The position numbers and the translations under genes are program-made. From Streptomyces sp. NBC_00344 (GTDB lineage: Bacteria > Actinomycetota > Actinomycetes > Streptomycetales > Streptomycetaceae), in assembly GCF_036088315.1 (NCBI RefSeq), contig NZ_CP107996.1, positions 1,880,501-1,944,500 on the forward strand: a DNA stretch of 64,000 bases. Direction: 5' to 3'. How positions within the stretch are numbered: position 1 is the first letter of the stretch; every line of letters begins with the position of its first letter. Below, piece by piece: positions 8,232-20,472 of this stretch. The notes beneath the pieces were generated by a model. The model worked only from the letters and a program-made list of their open reading frames with translations. It made no database searches and was not told the origin of the DNA.

Positions 8232-9488
8232 TCACACCCCGATCACGGACAGCGCCCCCCAGAGCGCCGCCGCCGAGACGGCCAGGGTCGCCGGCACGGT
8301 CAGCAGACCGAGCCGCGAGAAGGTTCCGAGCTCCGGTTCGCTCCCGTGTTCGTTCATGATCCGGCGCCACAGCAGCGTGGCGAGCGATCCGACATAGGTC
8401 AGATTGGGGCCGATGTTCACCCCGATCAGCGCGGCAAGGACGGGCCCGGGGCCGGCGGGGCCCACCACCGGCAGCAGCGCCAGGATCGCCGGCAGGTTGT
8501 TGATGACATTGGCCAGCACGGCCGCCACCCCGGCCACCGCGAGCAGCGCCGGCAGCGAGGCGCCGTCCGGCAGCAGCCGTCCGATGCCGTCGCCGAGCCC
8601 GTTGTCGACGACCGCTTTAACCACGACGCCCAGTGCCAGGACGAAGAGGCAGAAGAACGGGTTGGCGTCGCGCACCAGCGCCGTTGCGGTGGTCCGTTTC
8701 CGCAGCAGGGCGCGGACCGCGAGCACCAGGGTGCCGGCGAGGGCGGCCCACACCGGTTCAGCGCCCGCGAACGAGGTCAGCACGAAACCGGCCAGCGTCA
8801 GCCCGACCACCACCAGGGTGAAAACCGGCGTCCTGGTCCGTTCAGCCGCATCGGGCGCATGGGCGCCCGCCGCCAGATCAGTGGCGAAGAAGCGACGGAA
8901 GACCAGGTACTCGACGGCGATGGCGGCCAGCCAGGGCAGCGCCATCAGCCCGGCGAACCGGCTGAAGCTCAGGCCGCTCGCGGTGAACGCCAGCAGGTTG
9001 GTGAGGTTGGAGACCGGCAGCAGCAGGGAGGCCGAGTTGGCGAGATGGGCACAGGCATAGACATGCGGGCGCGGACGGGCGCCGACCCGCGCGGCCGTCG
9101 CGAAGATCACCGGGGTGAGCAGCACCACGGTGGCGTCCAGGCTCAGTACGGCGGTCACGACCGCCGCGACGCCGAACACCCCGCCGAGCAGCCGCACCGG
9201 CCGCCCCACGCAGAGCCGCGCCACGAAGTCGCCGGCTGCCGCGAACAGCCCGTCGTCGGCGCAGAGCTGGGAAAGCACGAGCACCGCCGCGAGGAAGCCC
9301 ACCACCGGCAGCAGGGTGCGTGTCTGCTCCCAGGCCTCGGACGGCGAGACGGCTCCGAGGCCGACGACGAGCGCGGCCGCTGGGACAGCTGCGGCTGCCT
9401 CGGGGCGGCCCTGCGGGCGGGCGACGGCGAAGGCGAGTACGGCGAGCAGCAGGGCTGCGGAGACGATCTCCGCGGAGAGGGTGTTCAG
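8232..9488 (-). CDS. SLC13/ArsB-type anion transporter
   Basis: About 418 residues with 10-12 hydrophobic segments and motifs of the ion-transporter superfamily: 'VVGFLAAVLVLSQLCADDGL' near the N-terminus, 'LSLDATVVLLTPVIF', 'NLTNLLAF', 'ANVINNLPA' and 'GVNIGPNLTYVGSLATLLW'. The paired 'NLTN' and 'NxxNNLPA' elements are typical of ArsB/CitM-like permeases, so arsenite, citrate or another anion could be the substrate. The start is uncertain. CTG 9488 has 'GGAG' at good spacing; TTG 9551 is also in frame but lies in the T-tract of the preceding terminator. No ars regulator or reductase is nearby. Confidence 0.82.
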   Translation of the reverse strand: MNTLSAEIVSAALLLAVLAFAVARPQGRPEAAAAVPAAALVVGLGAVSPSEAWEQTRTLLPVVGFLAAVLVLSQLCADDGLFAAAGDFVARLCVGRPVRLLGGVFGVAAVVTAVLSLDATVVLLTPVIFATAARVGARPRPHVYACAHLANSASLLLPVSNLTNLLAFTASGLSFSRFAGLMALPWLAAIAVEYLVFRRFFATDLAAGAHAPDAAERTRTPVFTLVVVGLTLAGFVLTSFAGAEPVWAALAGTLVLAVRALLRKRTTATALVRDANPFFCLFVLALGVVVKAVVDNGLGDGIGRLLPDGASLPALLAVAGVAAVLANVINNLPAILALLPVVGPAGPGPVLAALIGVNIGPNLTYVGSLATLLWRRIMNEHGSEPELGTFSRLGLLTVPATLAVSAAALWGALSVIGV

Positions 9489-9559
9489 GGGGTGCTCCGT
9501 GGAGGTGGGCCGGTGGCTGCCGCCTTCGCGGTGCTGCTCCGGCTGATTCAAAGAAAACG

Positions 9560-9597
9560 CCCTGGGGCGGCGTACCAGCTGGTACGCCGCCCCAGGG
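9560..9597 (-). terminator. Terminator of the gat operon (38-bp perfect palindrome)
   Basis: Bases 9560-9597 form an uninterrupted perfect palindrome centred on AGCT, followed on the minus strand by GTTTTCTTT. It lies 21 bases past the gatB stop, so it is most likely the intrinsic terminator of gatCAB. Confidence 0.8.
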
Positions 9598-9618
9598 GTG
9601 TGCCGGGACGGGCTTCGG

Positions 9619-11127
9619 TCAGCCCTCGGCCCCGAGCTTCTCCAGGATCAGCTCGCGCACCCGTGCCGCGTCGGCCTGTCCCCGGGTGGCCTTCATGACC
9701 GCTCCGACCAGTGCGCCCGCAGCCGCCACCTTGCCGCTGCGGATCTTGTCGGCGATCGCCGCGTTCGAGGCGATCGCCTCGTCGACCGCGGCCCCCAGCG
9801 CGCTGTCGTCCGATACGACCTTCAGGCCGCGCTTGTCCACGACCTCGTCCGGACCGCCTTCACCGGCGAGCACTCCATCGATGACCTGGCGCGCCAGCTT
9901 GTCGTTGAGGTCACCGGACGCGACGAGCGCGGAAACCCGGGCGACCTGCTCGGGCGTGATCGGCAGCGCGGTGAGCTCACGACCGGACTCGTTGGCGTTA
10001 CGGGCCAGCTCGCCCATCCACCACTTGCGGGCCTGGTCCGCGGGGGCGCCTGCCTCGATCGTGGCGACAATCGGAGCGATGGCGCCGGCGTTGAGGATCG
10101 ACTGCATGTCGAACTCGGAAACGCCCCACTCCTCGCGCAGCCGGTTCCGGCGAGCCCGCGGCATCTCGGGCAGTCCGGCCCGCAGCTCCTCGACCCAGTC
10201 GCGCGCCGGCGCGACGGGGACCAGGTCGGGCTCCGGGAAGTACCGGTAGTCCTCGGCGTTGTCCTTGATGCGGCCGGCCGTGGTCGAGCCGTCCTCCTCG
10301 TGGAAGTGCCGGGTCTCCTGCACGATCGAGCCGCCGGAGTTCAGCACCGCCGCGTGCCGCTGGATCTCGAAACGGGCGGCACGCTCCACCGAACGGAGCG
10401 AGTTGACGTTCTTCGTCTCCGAGCGGGTGCCCAGCTTCTCGACACCGTGCAGACGCAGCGACAGGTTCACGTCGCAGCGCATCTGGCCCTGCTCCATCCG
10501 CGCCTCGGAGACGCCGAGCGCCTTGATGAGTTCGCGCAGCTCCGCGACGTACGCCTTCGCCACCTCGGGGGCCCGCTCGCCGGCGCCCTCGATCGGCTTG
10601 GTGACGATCTCGATGAGCGGGATACCGGCACGGTTGTAGTCGAGCAGCGAATGGGACGCACCGTGGATACGGCCGGTGGCGCCGCCGACGTGCAACGACT
10701 TGCCGGTGTCCTCCTCCATGTGGGCGCGCTCGATCTGCACCCGGAAGACCTCGCCGTCCTCCAGCTGGACGTCCAGATAACCGTTGAAGGCGATCGGCTC
10801 GTCGTACTGGGAGGTCTGGAAGTTCTTCGGCATGTCCGGATAGAAGTAGTTCTTCCGGGCGAAACGGCACCACTCGGCGATCTCGCAGTTCAGCGCGAGG
10901 CCGATCTTGACTGCGGACTCCACGCCGATCGCATTGACGACCGGTAGCGAGCCGGGCAGGCCGAGGCAGGTGGGGCAGGTCTGCGAGTTGGGCTCGGCAC
11001 CCAGCTCGGTCGAACAGCCGCAGAACATCTTGGTCCTGGTGCCGAGCTCGACATGGACTTCGAGGCCCATGACGGGGTCGTACGTCGCGAGGGCTTCCTC
11101 GTACGGCGCGAGTTCAGTGACGGTCAC
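9619..11127 (-). CDS. gatB: Asp-tRNA(Asn)/Glu-tRNA(Gln) amidotransferase subunit B
   Basis: 502 residues, the usual length. It opens with '[20 protein letters not shown]', has the zinc-ribbon cysteines ('[19 protein letters not shown]') and continues with '[10 protein letters not shown]', '[18 protein letters not shown]' and 'YRYFPEPDL', all diagnostic of GatB. A C-terminal YqeY-like domain ends the protein. With GatA and GatC it transamidates misacylated Glu-tRNA(Gln) and Asp-tRNA(Asn). It is the last gene of gatC-gatA-small ORF-gatB and is followed by a strong terminator. Confidence 0.98.
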   Translation of the reverse strand: MTVTELAPYEEALATYDPVMGLEVHVELGTRTKMFCGCSTELGAEPNSQTCPTCLGLPGSLPVVNAIGVESAVKIGLALNCEIAEWCRFARKNYFYPDMPKNFQTSQYDEPIAFNGYLDVQLEDGEVFRVQIERAHMEEDTGKSLHVGGATGRIHGASHSLLDYNRAGIPLIEIVTKPIEGAGERAPEVAKAYVAELRELIKALGVSEARMEQGQMRCDVNLSLRLHGVEKLGTRSETKNVNSLRSVERAARFEIQRHAAVLNSGGSIVQETRHFHEEDGSTTAGRIKDNAEDYRYFPEPDLVPVAPARDWVEELRAGLPEMPRARRNRLREEWGVSEFDMQSILNAGAIAPIVATIEAGAPADQARKWWMGELARNANESGRELTALPITPEQVARVSALVASGDLNDKLARQVIDGVLAGEGGPDEVVDKRGLKVVSDDSALGAAVDEAIASNAAIADKIRSGKVAAAGALVGAVMKATRGQADAARVRELILEKLGAEG

Positions 11128-11143
11128 GATGAAGTTTTCCCTC

Positions 11144-11386
11144 TCAGCCCAGCAGGACGTCGTCGTCGCCCAGGCGCTTCAGTTCGCGGTAGAGAATCGC
11201 CAGCCCGGTGACGATCGCGGCAGCCGAGACGGCGGCGTCCACCAGCCGCAGCGTGTCATTCTCCTTGCGGGCCAGTTTGGCCTGCTTGGCGACGCTGAGT
11301 GCACCCATGGCGGTGGTACCGAGGGACAGGTAGACGCCGGACTTGGACTTCTTGAAGTTCTTGGCCTTCTTGGTCATGGCACTCAC
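11144..11386 (-). CDS. Small conserved-looking membrane-associated protein between gatA and gatB (80 aa)
   Basis: The GTG start at 11386 overlaps the gatA stop (GTGA) and has GGAGG about ten bases upstream. The alternative ATG at 11377 ([20 protein letters not shown], 77 aa) is nineteen bases from that site. The N-terminus is strongly basic, and a single helix ('[17 protein letters not shown]', about residues 51-67) is followed by an acidic end. It reads between two essential translation genes with no space for its own promoter, so it is co-expressed with them. I know of no assigned function. It could anchor or modulate the amidotransferase or simply ride in the operon. Confidence 0.75.
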   Translation of the reverse strand: MSAMTKKAKNFKKSKSGVYLSLGTTAMGALSVAKQAKLARKENDTLRLVDAAVSAAAIVTGLAILYRELKRLGDDDVLLG

Positions 11387-12897
11387 AACGACGGAGCCTC
11401 CTCGAGCAGCGGGTGCCCCCACTTTTCCACGAAGGCCGCCTCTACGGCGGCTCCGACCTTGTACAGCCGGTCGTCCTTCATGGCGGGGGCGATGATCTGC
11501 AGCCCGACCGGGAGTCCGTCCTCGGGGGCCAGACCGCACGGCAACGACATGGCGGCGTTGCCGGCCAGGTTGGTCGGGATGGTGCACAGGTCCGCAAGGT
11601 ACATCGCCATCGGGTCGTCGGCACGCTCACCGATCGGGAAGGCGGTGGTGGGCGTGGTCGGCGAGACGATGACGTCGACCTGCTCGAATGCCTTCTCGAA
11701 GTCCTGCGTGATGAGGGTGCGGACCTTCTGGGCGCTGCCGTAGTACGCGTCGTAGTACCCGGAGCTGAGCGCGTAGGTACCCAGGATGATGCGGCGCTTG
11801 ACCTCGTCACCGAAGCCCGCCTCACGGGACAGCGCGGTGACGTCCTCGGCCGACTTCGTCCCGTCGTCACCCACCCGCAGCCCGTACCGCATGGCATCGA
11901 AACGGGCCAGGTTCGAACTGCACTCCGACGGAGCGATCAGGTAATAGGCCGAAAGCGCCAGGTCGAACGACGGGCAGTCCAGCTCCACGATCTCGGCGCC
12001 CAGCGCCTTGAGGAGCTCGACGGACTCGTCGAAGCGCTGGATGACACCGGCCTGATAGCCCTCACCGCGGAACTGCTTGACGACGCCGACCCGCATTCCG
12101 GTCACCGAGCCGTTGCGTGCGGCCTCGACGACCGGCGGGACCGGTGCGTCGATGGACGTCGAGTCGAGCGGGTCATGGCCGGCGATGACCTCGTGCAGCA
12201 GAGCTGTGTCCAGCACCGTACGCGCGCACGGCCCGCCCTGGTCGAGGGAGGACGAGAACGCCACCATGCCGTAGCGGGAGACGGCGCCGTAGGTCGGCTT
12301 GACGCCGACGGTGCCGGTGACGGCTGCGGGCTGGCGGATCGAGCCGCCGGTGTCCGTACCGATCGCCAGCGGCGCCTGGTATGAAGCGAGCGCGGCGCTG
12401 GAGCCGCCGCCCGAACCGCCGGGGATACGGGTGAGGTCCCAGGGGTTGCCAGTGGGGCCGTAGGCGCTGTTCTCGGTGGACGAGCCCATCGCGAACTCGT
12501 CCATGTTGGTCTTGCCGAGGATCACCACATCAGCGGCCTTCAACCGCTGCGTCAGCGTCGCGTCGTACGGCGGAAGCCACCCCTCGAGGATCTTCGAACC
12601 GACCGTGGTCGGCACACCCTTCGTCGTGAAGATGTCCTTGAGAGCGAGCGGAACCCCGGCCAGCGGACCGAGCTTCTCACCCCGCTCCCGCTTCGCATCC
12701 ACCGCACGCGCCTGCGCCAGCGCACCCTCACGGTCCACATGCAAAAACGCGTGAACCTTCTCGTCCACCGCCTCGATCCGCGCCAGATGAGCCTCGGCCA
12801 CCTCGACCGCCGACAACTCACCCGAGGCAATCCTCGCAGCCGTCCCAGCCGCAGTGAGCCTGATAATGCTGTCCGTGCTGTCTGTACTGTCCTTCAT
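11383..12897 (-). CDS. gatA: Asp-tRNA(Asn)/Glu-tRNA(Gln) amidotransferase subunit A
   Basis: 504 residues. It is an amidase-signature enzyme: the catalytic lysine is in '[10 protein letters not shown]', the Ser-cisSer-Lys triad region in '[20 protein letters not shown]' is followed by '[10 protein letters not shown]', and '[13 protein letters not shown]' is typical of GatA. It releases ammonia from glutamine for transfer to the tRNA-bound acyl group by GatB. The start ATG follows 'GGGGGAGGACTAAGCCGTC', overlapping the gatC stop region. The N-terminus has an unusual Asp/Ser/Thr repeat ('[10 protein letters not shown]'). Confidence 0.98.
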   Translation of the reverse strand: MKDSTDSTDSIIRLTAAGTAARIASGELSAVEVAEAHLARIEAVDEKVHAFLHVDREGALAQARAVDAKRERGEKLGPLAGVPLALKDIFTTKGVPTTVGSKILEGWLPPYDATLTQRLKAADVVILGKTNMDEFAMGSSTENSAYGPTGNPWDLTRIPGGSGGGSSAALASYQAPLAIGTDTGGSIRQPAAVTGTVGVKPTYGAVSRYGMVAFSSSLDQGGPCARTVLDTALLHEVIAGHDPLDSTSIDAPVPPVVEAARNGSVTGMRVGVVKQFRGEGYQAGVIQRFDESVELLKALGAEIVELDCPSFDLALSAYYLIAPSECSSNLARFDAMRYGLRVGDDGTKSAEDVTALSREAGFGDEVKRRIILGTYALSSGYYDAYYGSAQKVRTLITQDFEKAFEQVDVIVSPTTPTTAFPIGERADDPMAMYLADLCTIPTNLAGNAAMSLPCGLAPEDGLPVGLQIIAPAMKDDRLYKVGAAVEAAFVEKWGHPLLEEAPSL

Positions 12898-12903
12898 GAC
12901 GGC

Positions 12904-13200
12904 TTAGTCCTCCCCCAGAATCTGCGGCACCTTGAAACGCCGCTGCTCCTGAGCCGGAGCACCGGAGAGCGCCTGCTCCGGAGTGAGCGAAGGACGAACC
13001 TCGTCCGCCCGCATGACATTCGTCAACGGCAGCGGATGAGACGTCGGCGGAACATCTTGGTCGGCAACCTCGGAAACGCGGGCTACCGCGCCGAGAATGT
13101 CATCGAGCTGTCCGGCGAAGTGATCAAGCTCTTCGTCCTTCAGCTCCAGACGTGCCAGCCGTGCGAGGTGAGCAACCTCCTCGCGCGTAATGCCAGGCAT
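12904..13200 (-). CDS. gatC: Asp-tRNA(Asn)/Glu-tRNA(Gln) amidotransferase subunit C
   Basis: 98 residues beginning [20 protein letters not shown], the standard GatC N-terminus; it continues with '[14 protein letters not shown]' and ends '[12 protein letters not shown]'. GatC stabilises the GatA-GatB complex. The start is set by the family N-terminus; longer readings run into the upstream non-coding region. It is the first gene of the operon. A TAGGAT-like -10 box on the minus strand (13241-13246) lies about 45 bases upstream, without a convincing -35 element. Confidence 0.96.
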   Translation of the reverse strand: MPGITREEVAHLARLARLELKDEELDHFAGQLDDILGAVARVSEVADQDVPPTSHPLPLTNVMRADEVRPSLTPEQALSGAPAQEQRRFKVPQILGED

Positions 13201-13375
13201 GCAGCGATCCTCTGGGGGTGAGTGTGCGGGTTTTGGCCCAATCCTATGGGGCGCAGTGCGCAGTCCACTAAACGGATTCACCGCGCGGGGCCATTTCCGC
13301 TGTCCGCCTCGCTCATCACCGGCCTGCCACTGCACGGCAGGCCCGTGCCGGAGGGCAGTGCCCGGAGAGCTACTA

Positions 13376-15532
13376 CTAACGTGGTTGCGGGGGTCCGCCC
13401 GGCCTGCTGTGCAGAACTATCTGGGCGGACGGCCGCTTCTCCTTCTCCGCCGCCGCGGCCGCTGCGGCGAGCTCCGCCGGCCGCTGCCACCCGCGCGACC
13501 CACGCGCCAGCAGCCAGGCGGTGGCCTCCTCCGGAGGCATCGCGGCCGCCACCAGCCAGCCCTGGACCGCATCGCAGCGCAGATCGCGCAGACGCTCCCA
13601 GGTCACGTCGTCCTCCACGCCCTCGGCCACGACGACCAGCCCCAGCGAGTGGGCCAGGTCGATGGTGCAGCGGACGATCTCGGCGTCTTCGTTGTCCACG
13701 GCGAGACGGGCCACGAAAGAACGGTCGATCTTCAGTTCGCTCACCGGTAGCCGGCGCAGGTGGACCAGCGAGGAATAACCGGTCCCGAAGTCGTCCAGTG
13801 ACATCTTCACGCCGTGGGCGGTGAGACCGGCCAGTGTGTCGGCGGCCCGCTGCGGATCCTCGAGGAGGACATGTTCGGTTATCTCCAGTTGGAGCGCTCC
13901 CGGGGGCACTCCGTGCCGGGCCAGCCGCGCCGCTACCGCGCCGGCGAAACCCGGCGTGTGGACATCGCGCGGCGAGACGTTGACGGCCACCGGGACCTTC
14001 AGCCCCTGCTCCCGCCACACCGCGACCTGGGCGAGCGCGGTCTCCAGCACGTACTCCGTCAGATGCGGCATCAGCCCGGACGACTCGGCGATCGCGATGA
14101 ACTCGTCCGGCGGTACCGTGCCGCGCTCGGGGTGCACCCAGCGCACCAGCGCCTCGAGTCCCGCCACCTGACCGTCGAACTGGACCTTCGGCTGGTAGTG
14201 CAGCTCCACGTCACCCGCGTCCAGCGCGCGCCGGAGATCGCCCAGCAGGCCGAGACGGTCAGGGGTGTTGGAGTCGCGCTTGGACTCGTACACCTCGACA
14301 CCGGTGCGGTCGCGCTTCGCCTGGTACATCGCCACATCCGCCCGCCGCAGCAGGCCTTCGGCGTCCAGCGCATGGTCTGGGAAGACAGCGACGCCGGCGC
14401 TCGCCTCGAGCACCAGCGTCAGTCCGTCGAGGTCGAGCGGCGACCCCAGTTCGGCCACCAGATGACGGGCGATCCGCATCACGCTGGTCGCCGAGTCGGC
14501 CGTGGGCAGCAGCACCGCGAATTCGTCACCGCCCAGCCGCGCGGCCTCCGCTCCACGCGGCAGCGCCAACTGCAGCCGGTCCGCGATCTGCAGGAGCAAC
14601 CGGTCACCTGCGAGGTGACCGAGGGTGTCATTGACCGAACGGAACCGGTCGAGATCGATCAGCACCAGTGCGGAGCGTAAGCCGCCCCGCTCCGCGTCCT
14701 CGAGCGCTGCCCAGGTCCTCTCGAGCAGCCACTGACGGTTGGGCAGTCCTGTCAGCGGGTCACGCAGTTGCTCCTCCGCCCTGGCTCTGGCGATCCAGAG
14801 CGTGGAGTCCAGCGCGATCAGCGGTACCGCGAAGAGCGGCAGCAGCACCGGAACCGACATCGCGACCACACAGATCAGCGGGGCGATCCCCAGGAGCGCG
14901 ACGCCGACGAGGCCCTGTCTGGTCAGAGCCGTACGGGCAGCCGTCGGAAGTCCGCCGCCCTGGGGCACGAGCGCGGACCAGAGCAGCACCCGGGTGACGG
15001 TCAGATAGGCCGCGGCGGCAAGTGCGACTTCCAGCGCGGAACCGATACCCCAGTCGAGTGGCCGCCAGGGGTTCTGCACGGTCGGCGTCTCGCCGAATGC
15101 GGCGAGCACGAGCGCGGCGGCGCCGATGCCCAGGATGTCCGACGATCCGTGCAGCAGCCCCTGTCGCCAGCGATGGCTGCGAGCCGCCCCGACCAGCACG
15201 ACCACGGCAAGGCTGACCAGCACGGCCGGCATCCAGCCGTAGAGCAGCAGCACGGCCAGGGTCAGCGAGGCACCCGAACCGGTGCCGCCCCACCAGCGGT
15301 CGCGGCCGAGCGCGACCAGATGCCCGACGATGATGCCGGTGAGCACGGCCAGCGCCCAGCCGGTGCCGCCATCGGGGAACAGCGCTCGGTCGGCCCGCAC
15401 GGCGTGACAGAGGCCGCCCGCCAGGACGAGGGCGGCCGCGCCCACCACCCCGGGGAAGGCGGGCAGTTGCGATGCCAGGTGCCCGAAGCCGCGCATTCGC
15501 GAGTCCGCGTCGGCCCTCTCGGTCGGATTCAT
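13376..15532 (-). CDS. rmdB: Membrane GGDEF-EAL protein (c-di-GMP cyclase/phosphodiesterase), probable RmdB
   Basis: 718 residues from ATG 15532, preceded by 'GAGAGGGACGGGC'. The N-terminal ~260 residues contain about eight hydrophobic segments. The GGDEF domain starts at '[17 protein letters not shown]' and keeps the intact '[10 protein letters not shown]' active loop. The EAL domain keeps '[13 protein letters not shown]', 'VNVSPRD', 'LEITEHVL', '[11 protein letters not shown]', 'LKIDRSFV' and 'VAEGVED', so both activities could be retained. Known homologues at this chromosomal place, next to gatCAB and ligA, are RmdB proteins that control c-di-GMP and development in Streptomyces; this assignment rests on memory of the gene order. 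Confidence 0.88.
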   Translation of the reverse strand: MNPTERADADSRMRGFGHLASQLPAFPGVVGAAALVLAGGLCHAVRADRALFPDGGTGWALAVLTGIIVGHLVALGRDRWWGGTGSGASLTLAVLLLYGWMPAVLVSLAVVVLVGAARSHRWRQGLLHGSSDILGIGAAALVLAAFGETPTVQNPWRPLDWGIGSALEVALAAAAYLTVTRVLLWSALVPQGGGLPTAARTALTRQGLVGVALLGIAPLICVVAMSVPVLLPLFAVPLIALDSTLWIARARAEEQLRDPLTGLPNRQWLLERTWAALEDAERGGLRSALVLIDLDRFRSVNDTLGHLAGDRLLLQIADRLQLALPRGAEAARLGGDEFAVLLPTADSATSVMRIARHLVAELGSPLDLDGLTLVLEASAGVAVFPDHALDAEGLLRRADVAMYQAKRDRTGVEVYESKRDSNTPDRLGLLGDLRRALDAGDVELHYQPKVQFDGQVAGLEALVRWVHPERGTVPPDEFIAIAESSGLMPHLTEYVLETALAQVAVWREQGLKVPVAVNVSPRDVHTPGFAGAVAARLARHGVPPGALQLEITEHVLLEDPQRAADTLAGLTAHGVKMSLDDFGTGYSSLVHLRRLPVSELKIDRSFVARLAVDNEDAEIVRCTIDLAHSLGLVVVAEGVEDDVTWERLRDLRCDAVQGWLVAAAMPPEEATAWLLARGSRGWQRPAELAAAAAAAEKEKRPSAQIVLHSRPGGPPQPR

Positions 15533-15762
15533 GCCCGTCCCTCTCACAGCCGGCAGTGCCCATGCCACGCGATGGCCCTTTGCCATGCCACCACGACTGG
15601 AAACCATCACGCAGCCGTGCACGGCAGGCGCACCCCTCAACAGTAGGCCGCGGATGGCCCCGACGGGCAGCGCTCTACAGGTCTTGCCCGAATGCGACCC
15701 GGGCATCCGTAACCATCTGCTATGCGCCGTACGGGTGAGCTTGAGCCTGATCGCCTGCCCGG

Positions 15763-17973
<2,211 letters not shown>

Positions 17974-18978
17974 TCACTCAGGGTTGTCCGCGAGCGACCT
18001 TGCCGCGCGGGCGCAATGAGCGAGGGCCGCACGGGCATACGCGGGTGAAGCGCCCGCCAGCCCGCACGAAGGGGTGAGTACGAGGGACTCCGCGAGAGTC
18101 CCAGGATTCAGCCCCAGCCTGCGCCACAGCGTCCTGATACCCATGACGCTACCGGCAGGGTCTGACAATGCGGTGTCAGTGCCGGGCACGATTCCGGCGA
18201 AGAGCTGAAGTCCGCCTTCCACCGCCTCACCGATGACGTCGTCATCACGCTCGGTGAGCAGGCCGGAATCGAACGAGACACCGGCGGCGCCGGCCCGTCG
18301 CAGCAGCGCGAACGGCACGTCGGTCGCGCAGGAATGCACGATCACCGGACCGTCGTTGACCGCGATCACCTCGCGCAGGGTGTCCTCGATGATCTGACGG
18401 TCGACGGCCCGGTGGGTACGGTAACCGCTCGCCGTCCTGATGTGTCCGCGCAGTACCGCGACGAGTGACGGCTCATCGAGCTGCAGCACCACCTGAGCGC
18501 CCGGCACCCGGCGGCGCACATCGGCGAGATGCCCGCGCAGCCCCTCGGCGAGCGATCCGGCCAGGTCCCGGCAGGCGCCCGGGTCCCCGAGCGCGGCCTC
18601 GCCGCCCCGCAGTTCGAGGTTCGCGGCAAGCGTCCACGGCCCTACGGCCTGCACCTTGAGCGGTCCTTCGTACCCCTGGGTGAACTCCTCGAGCGCGTCG
18701 AGGTCCTCGCCCAGCCAGGATCGGCCGCGCCGGGTGTCCCGGCCCGGCCGGTCGCTGACCCGCCAGCCGCTGGGCTCCACATGGGCGTACATCTCGACGA
18801 GCAGTCCGATGGTCCGGCCCGTCATGTCGGCGCCCGGCCCGCGGGCGGGCAGCTCGGCCAGATACGGAAAGCCCTCGAACGACCCCGCCACCGTTTTGGC
18901 GGTCTCCCTTGCGTCACCGCCCGGCATCGAACCGATTCCGGTGGCCTGACCCCAGCTGAACTTGCTCTTCTCGCTCAC
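17974..18978 (-). CDS. Cobalamin-independent methionine synthase-like protein (single MetE C-terminal domain)
   Basis: 334 residues, about half the length of full MetE (~760). It begins 'SWGQATGIGSMPGGDARE' and keeps the likely zinc and substrate elements: 'VLQLDEPSL', 'VIVHSCATDVPF' (His-x-Cys) and 'VLTPSCGLAGASP' (second Cys). Full MetE carries an N-terminal folate-binding half that is absent here, so the methyl donor is unclear. Mycobacteria have a similar gene beside ligA (Rv3015c, from memory). It could be a methyltransferase acting in methionine recycling. Confidence 0.85.
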   Translation of the reverse strand: MSEKSKFSWGQATGIGSMPGGDARETAKTVAGSFEGFPYLAELPARGPGADMTGRTIGLLVEMYAHVEPSGWRVSDRPGRDTRRGRSWLGEDLDALEEFTQGYEGPLKVQAVGPWTLAANLELRGGEAALGDPGACRDLAGSLAEGLRGHLADVRRRVPGAQVVLQLDEPSLVAVLRGHIRTASGYRTHRAVDRQIIEDTLREVIAVNDGPVIVHSCATDVPFALLRRAGAAGVSFDSGLLTERDDDVIGEAVEGGLQLFAGIVPGTDTALSDPAGSVMGIRTLWRRLGLNPGTLAESLVLTPSCGLAGASPAYARAALAHCARAARSLADNPE

Positions 18979-19084
18979 CCACGAAGGGTACGAGAGTGCC
19001 CGCCGACGCGGGCGGGGGCGCCCCGGTCACTGTCAGTGAGCGGGTCTAGCATCACGCAGAACTTCACATTCTCGGGGGAGACCG

Positions 19085-20464
19085 ATGAACGACAAGATGG
19101 ACGGCTGGACATGGAAGTCCGCCGACGCCGAAGAGGCCGAAGCCCCGCCCCCCACGAACCGGCAATGGGTCGTCCCCCGGCGCTCTCCGGCCGAGTCCGC
19201 GCGCGCCGCGGCGGCCTGGTTCCGGGCCGAGTGGATCAAACTGACCACCGTCCTGGTCGTCATCGCCCTCGCCATCGGCGGCTGGCAGACGTATACCTAC
19301 CTCACCCGCTATCACGAGCAGACGAGCGGGCCGCACGGCGACTTCCCGGCGGCGCTCGGCAGCGGTGCGCCGCTGCGACCCGACCGTGTGCAGGCTCGCC
19401 TCGGCAGCCCGCCGGTCGGAATCGTCGGCGGCCTGCTCCTCAAGGAACGGAACGACGGCATCACAGCGGACAACGTCCGTACCGGCAAGGAGTACTGGCA
19501 CTACGGGCGCGAGGACACCGCTCTGATAACCGAGTGGGTCTCCAATGACACCGCCTTCCTCTGGTACGAGGACGGGCTCGCCGTTGCGGTGAATCTTCAC
19601 AGCGGGAAGCCGCGCTGGCATGCCGAGGTCCCGGGCAGCACGCGGGATTCCGGCAATCGTGTCTGGGTCAGCGGTGACACCCTGTTCGTCAGTCGGACGG
19701 ATCAGCTGACCGCTCTCTCGACGCGCGGGGGAAAGCGGCTCTGGTCGGTCGCCCCACCCAAGGGATGCAAGGCGTGGGACCAACGCACCCTCGTAGGCCT
19801 GGACGGTGTGGAAGCGATCGACGCCAACGACTGCTCCCGGGACAGCGAGCATGCGGAGGTGCTGTTCGGGGTGGACCCGGCCACCGGCAGCACCCGGTGG
19901 CATGTCGACGAGGAGGCGATCGGCTACCGGCGCCTCGGGGCCCACACGTTGGCCACGCTGACATTGGGAGGGGCGCTGATCACCACCGACGTCTCAGGTG
20001 CTGAGCCCCGGACCCGTGAGACGCCGCTTTCGCACGATGTGACCCCGCGCGGCGCCGGCCGCAGTGACGGCCTGCTTCTGCTGGGCTCCGACGAGAACCG
20101 GTCGCTCACCGGACGACAGGTGAGCGCCGACAGCAGCAGCAAGGCGCTCTGGACCCGCAAAGCGTCCAAGGGCCTCGAGTTCGGCATTCCGCGGACCACC
20201 GACGGCCGGGTGTACGTGGCGCAGTACCGCACCCCCATGGCCATACGACGGAACGGAGGATCGGGCACTGCCCACCTACTCGTACTGGACGCACGAACCG
20301 GTCATGAACTGCACCGGACCGCCCTCCCCGCATCGCTCTACGATCACGTGGACGACCTCGCCCTCGATCAGATGTCGATCGTCGAGGCCAAGTACGGGAT
20401 TGTCACGGTCGGCTGGATCGGCGACCTGGTCAATTCCGCGGCGCAGGCCGTGCTGGCCGAATAG
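19085..20464 (+). CDS. Membrane-anchored PQQ-like beta-propeller protein
   Basis: 459 residues. A cytoplasmic N-terminus of about 50 residues is followed by one transmembrane helix ('TTVLVVIALAIGGWQTYTYL', residues 54-73), then an extracytoplasmic domain with repeated propeller elements such as 'GKEYWHYGRED', 'GKPRWHAEVPG', 'GKRLWSVAPP' and 'GSTRWHVDEEA'. The motif G-x-x-x-W is that of PQQ-like/BamB propellers, which usually act as scaffolds rather than enzymes. GGGGGAGACCG precedes the ATG. The role is unknown; it does not look like a dehydrogenase because the blades lack a full PQQ-enzyme context. Confidence 0.75.
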   Translation: MNDKMDGWTWKSADAEEAEAPPPTNRQWVVPRRSPAESARAAAAWFRAEWIKLTTVLVVIALAIGGWQTYTYLTRYHEQTSGPHGDFPAALGSGAPLRPDRVQARLGSPPVGIVGGLLLKERNDGITADNVRTGKEYWHYGREDTALITEWVSNDTAFLWYEDGLAVAVNLHSGKPRWHAEVPGSTRDSGNRVWVSGDTLFVSRTDQLTALSTRGGKRLWSVAPPKGCKAWDQRTLVGLDGVEAIDANDCSRDSEHAEVLFGVDPATGSTRWHVDEEAIGYRRLGAHTLATLTLGGALITTDVSGAEPRTRETPLSHDVTPRGAGRSDGLLLLGSDENRSLTGRQVSADSSSKALWTRKASKGLEFGIPRTTDGRVYVAQYRTPMAIRRNGGSGTAHLLVLDARTGHELHRTALPASLYDHVDDLALDQMSIVEAKYGIVTVGWIGDLVNSAAQAVLAE

Positions 20465-20472
20465 AAGAGCCC

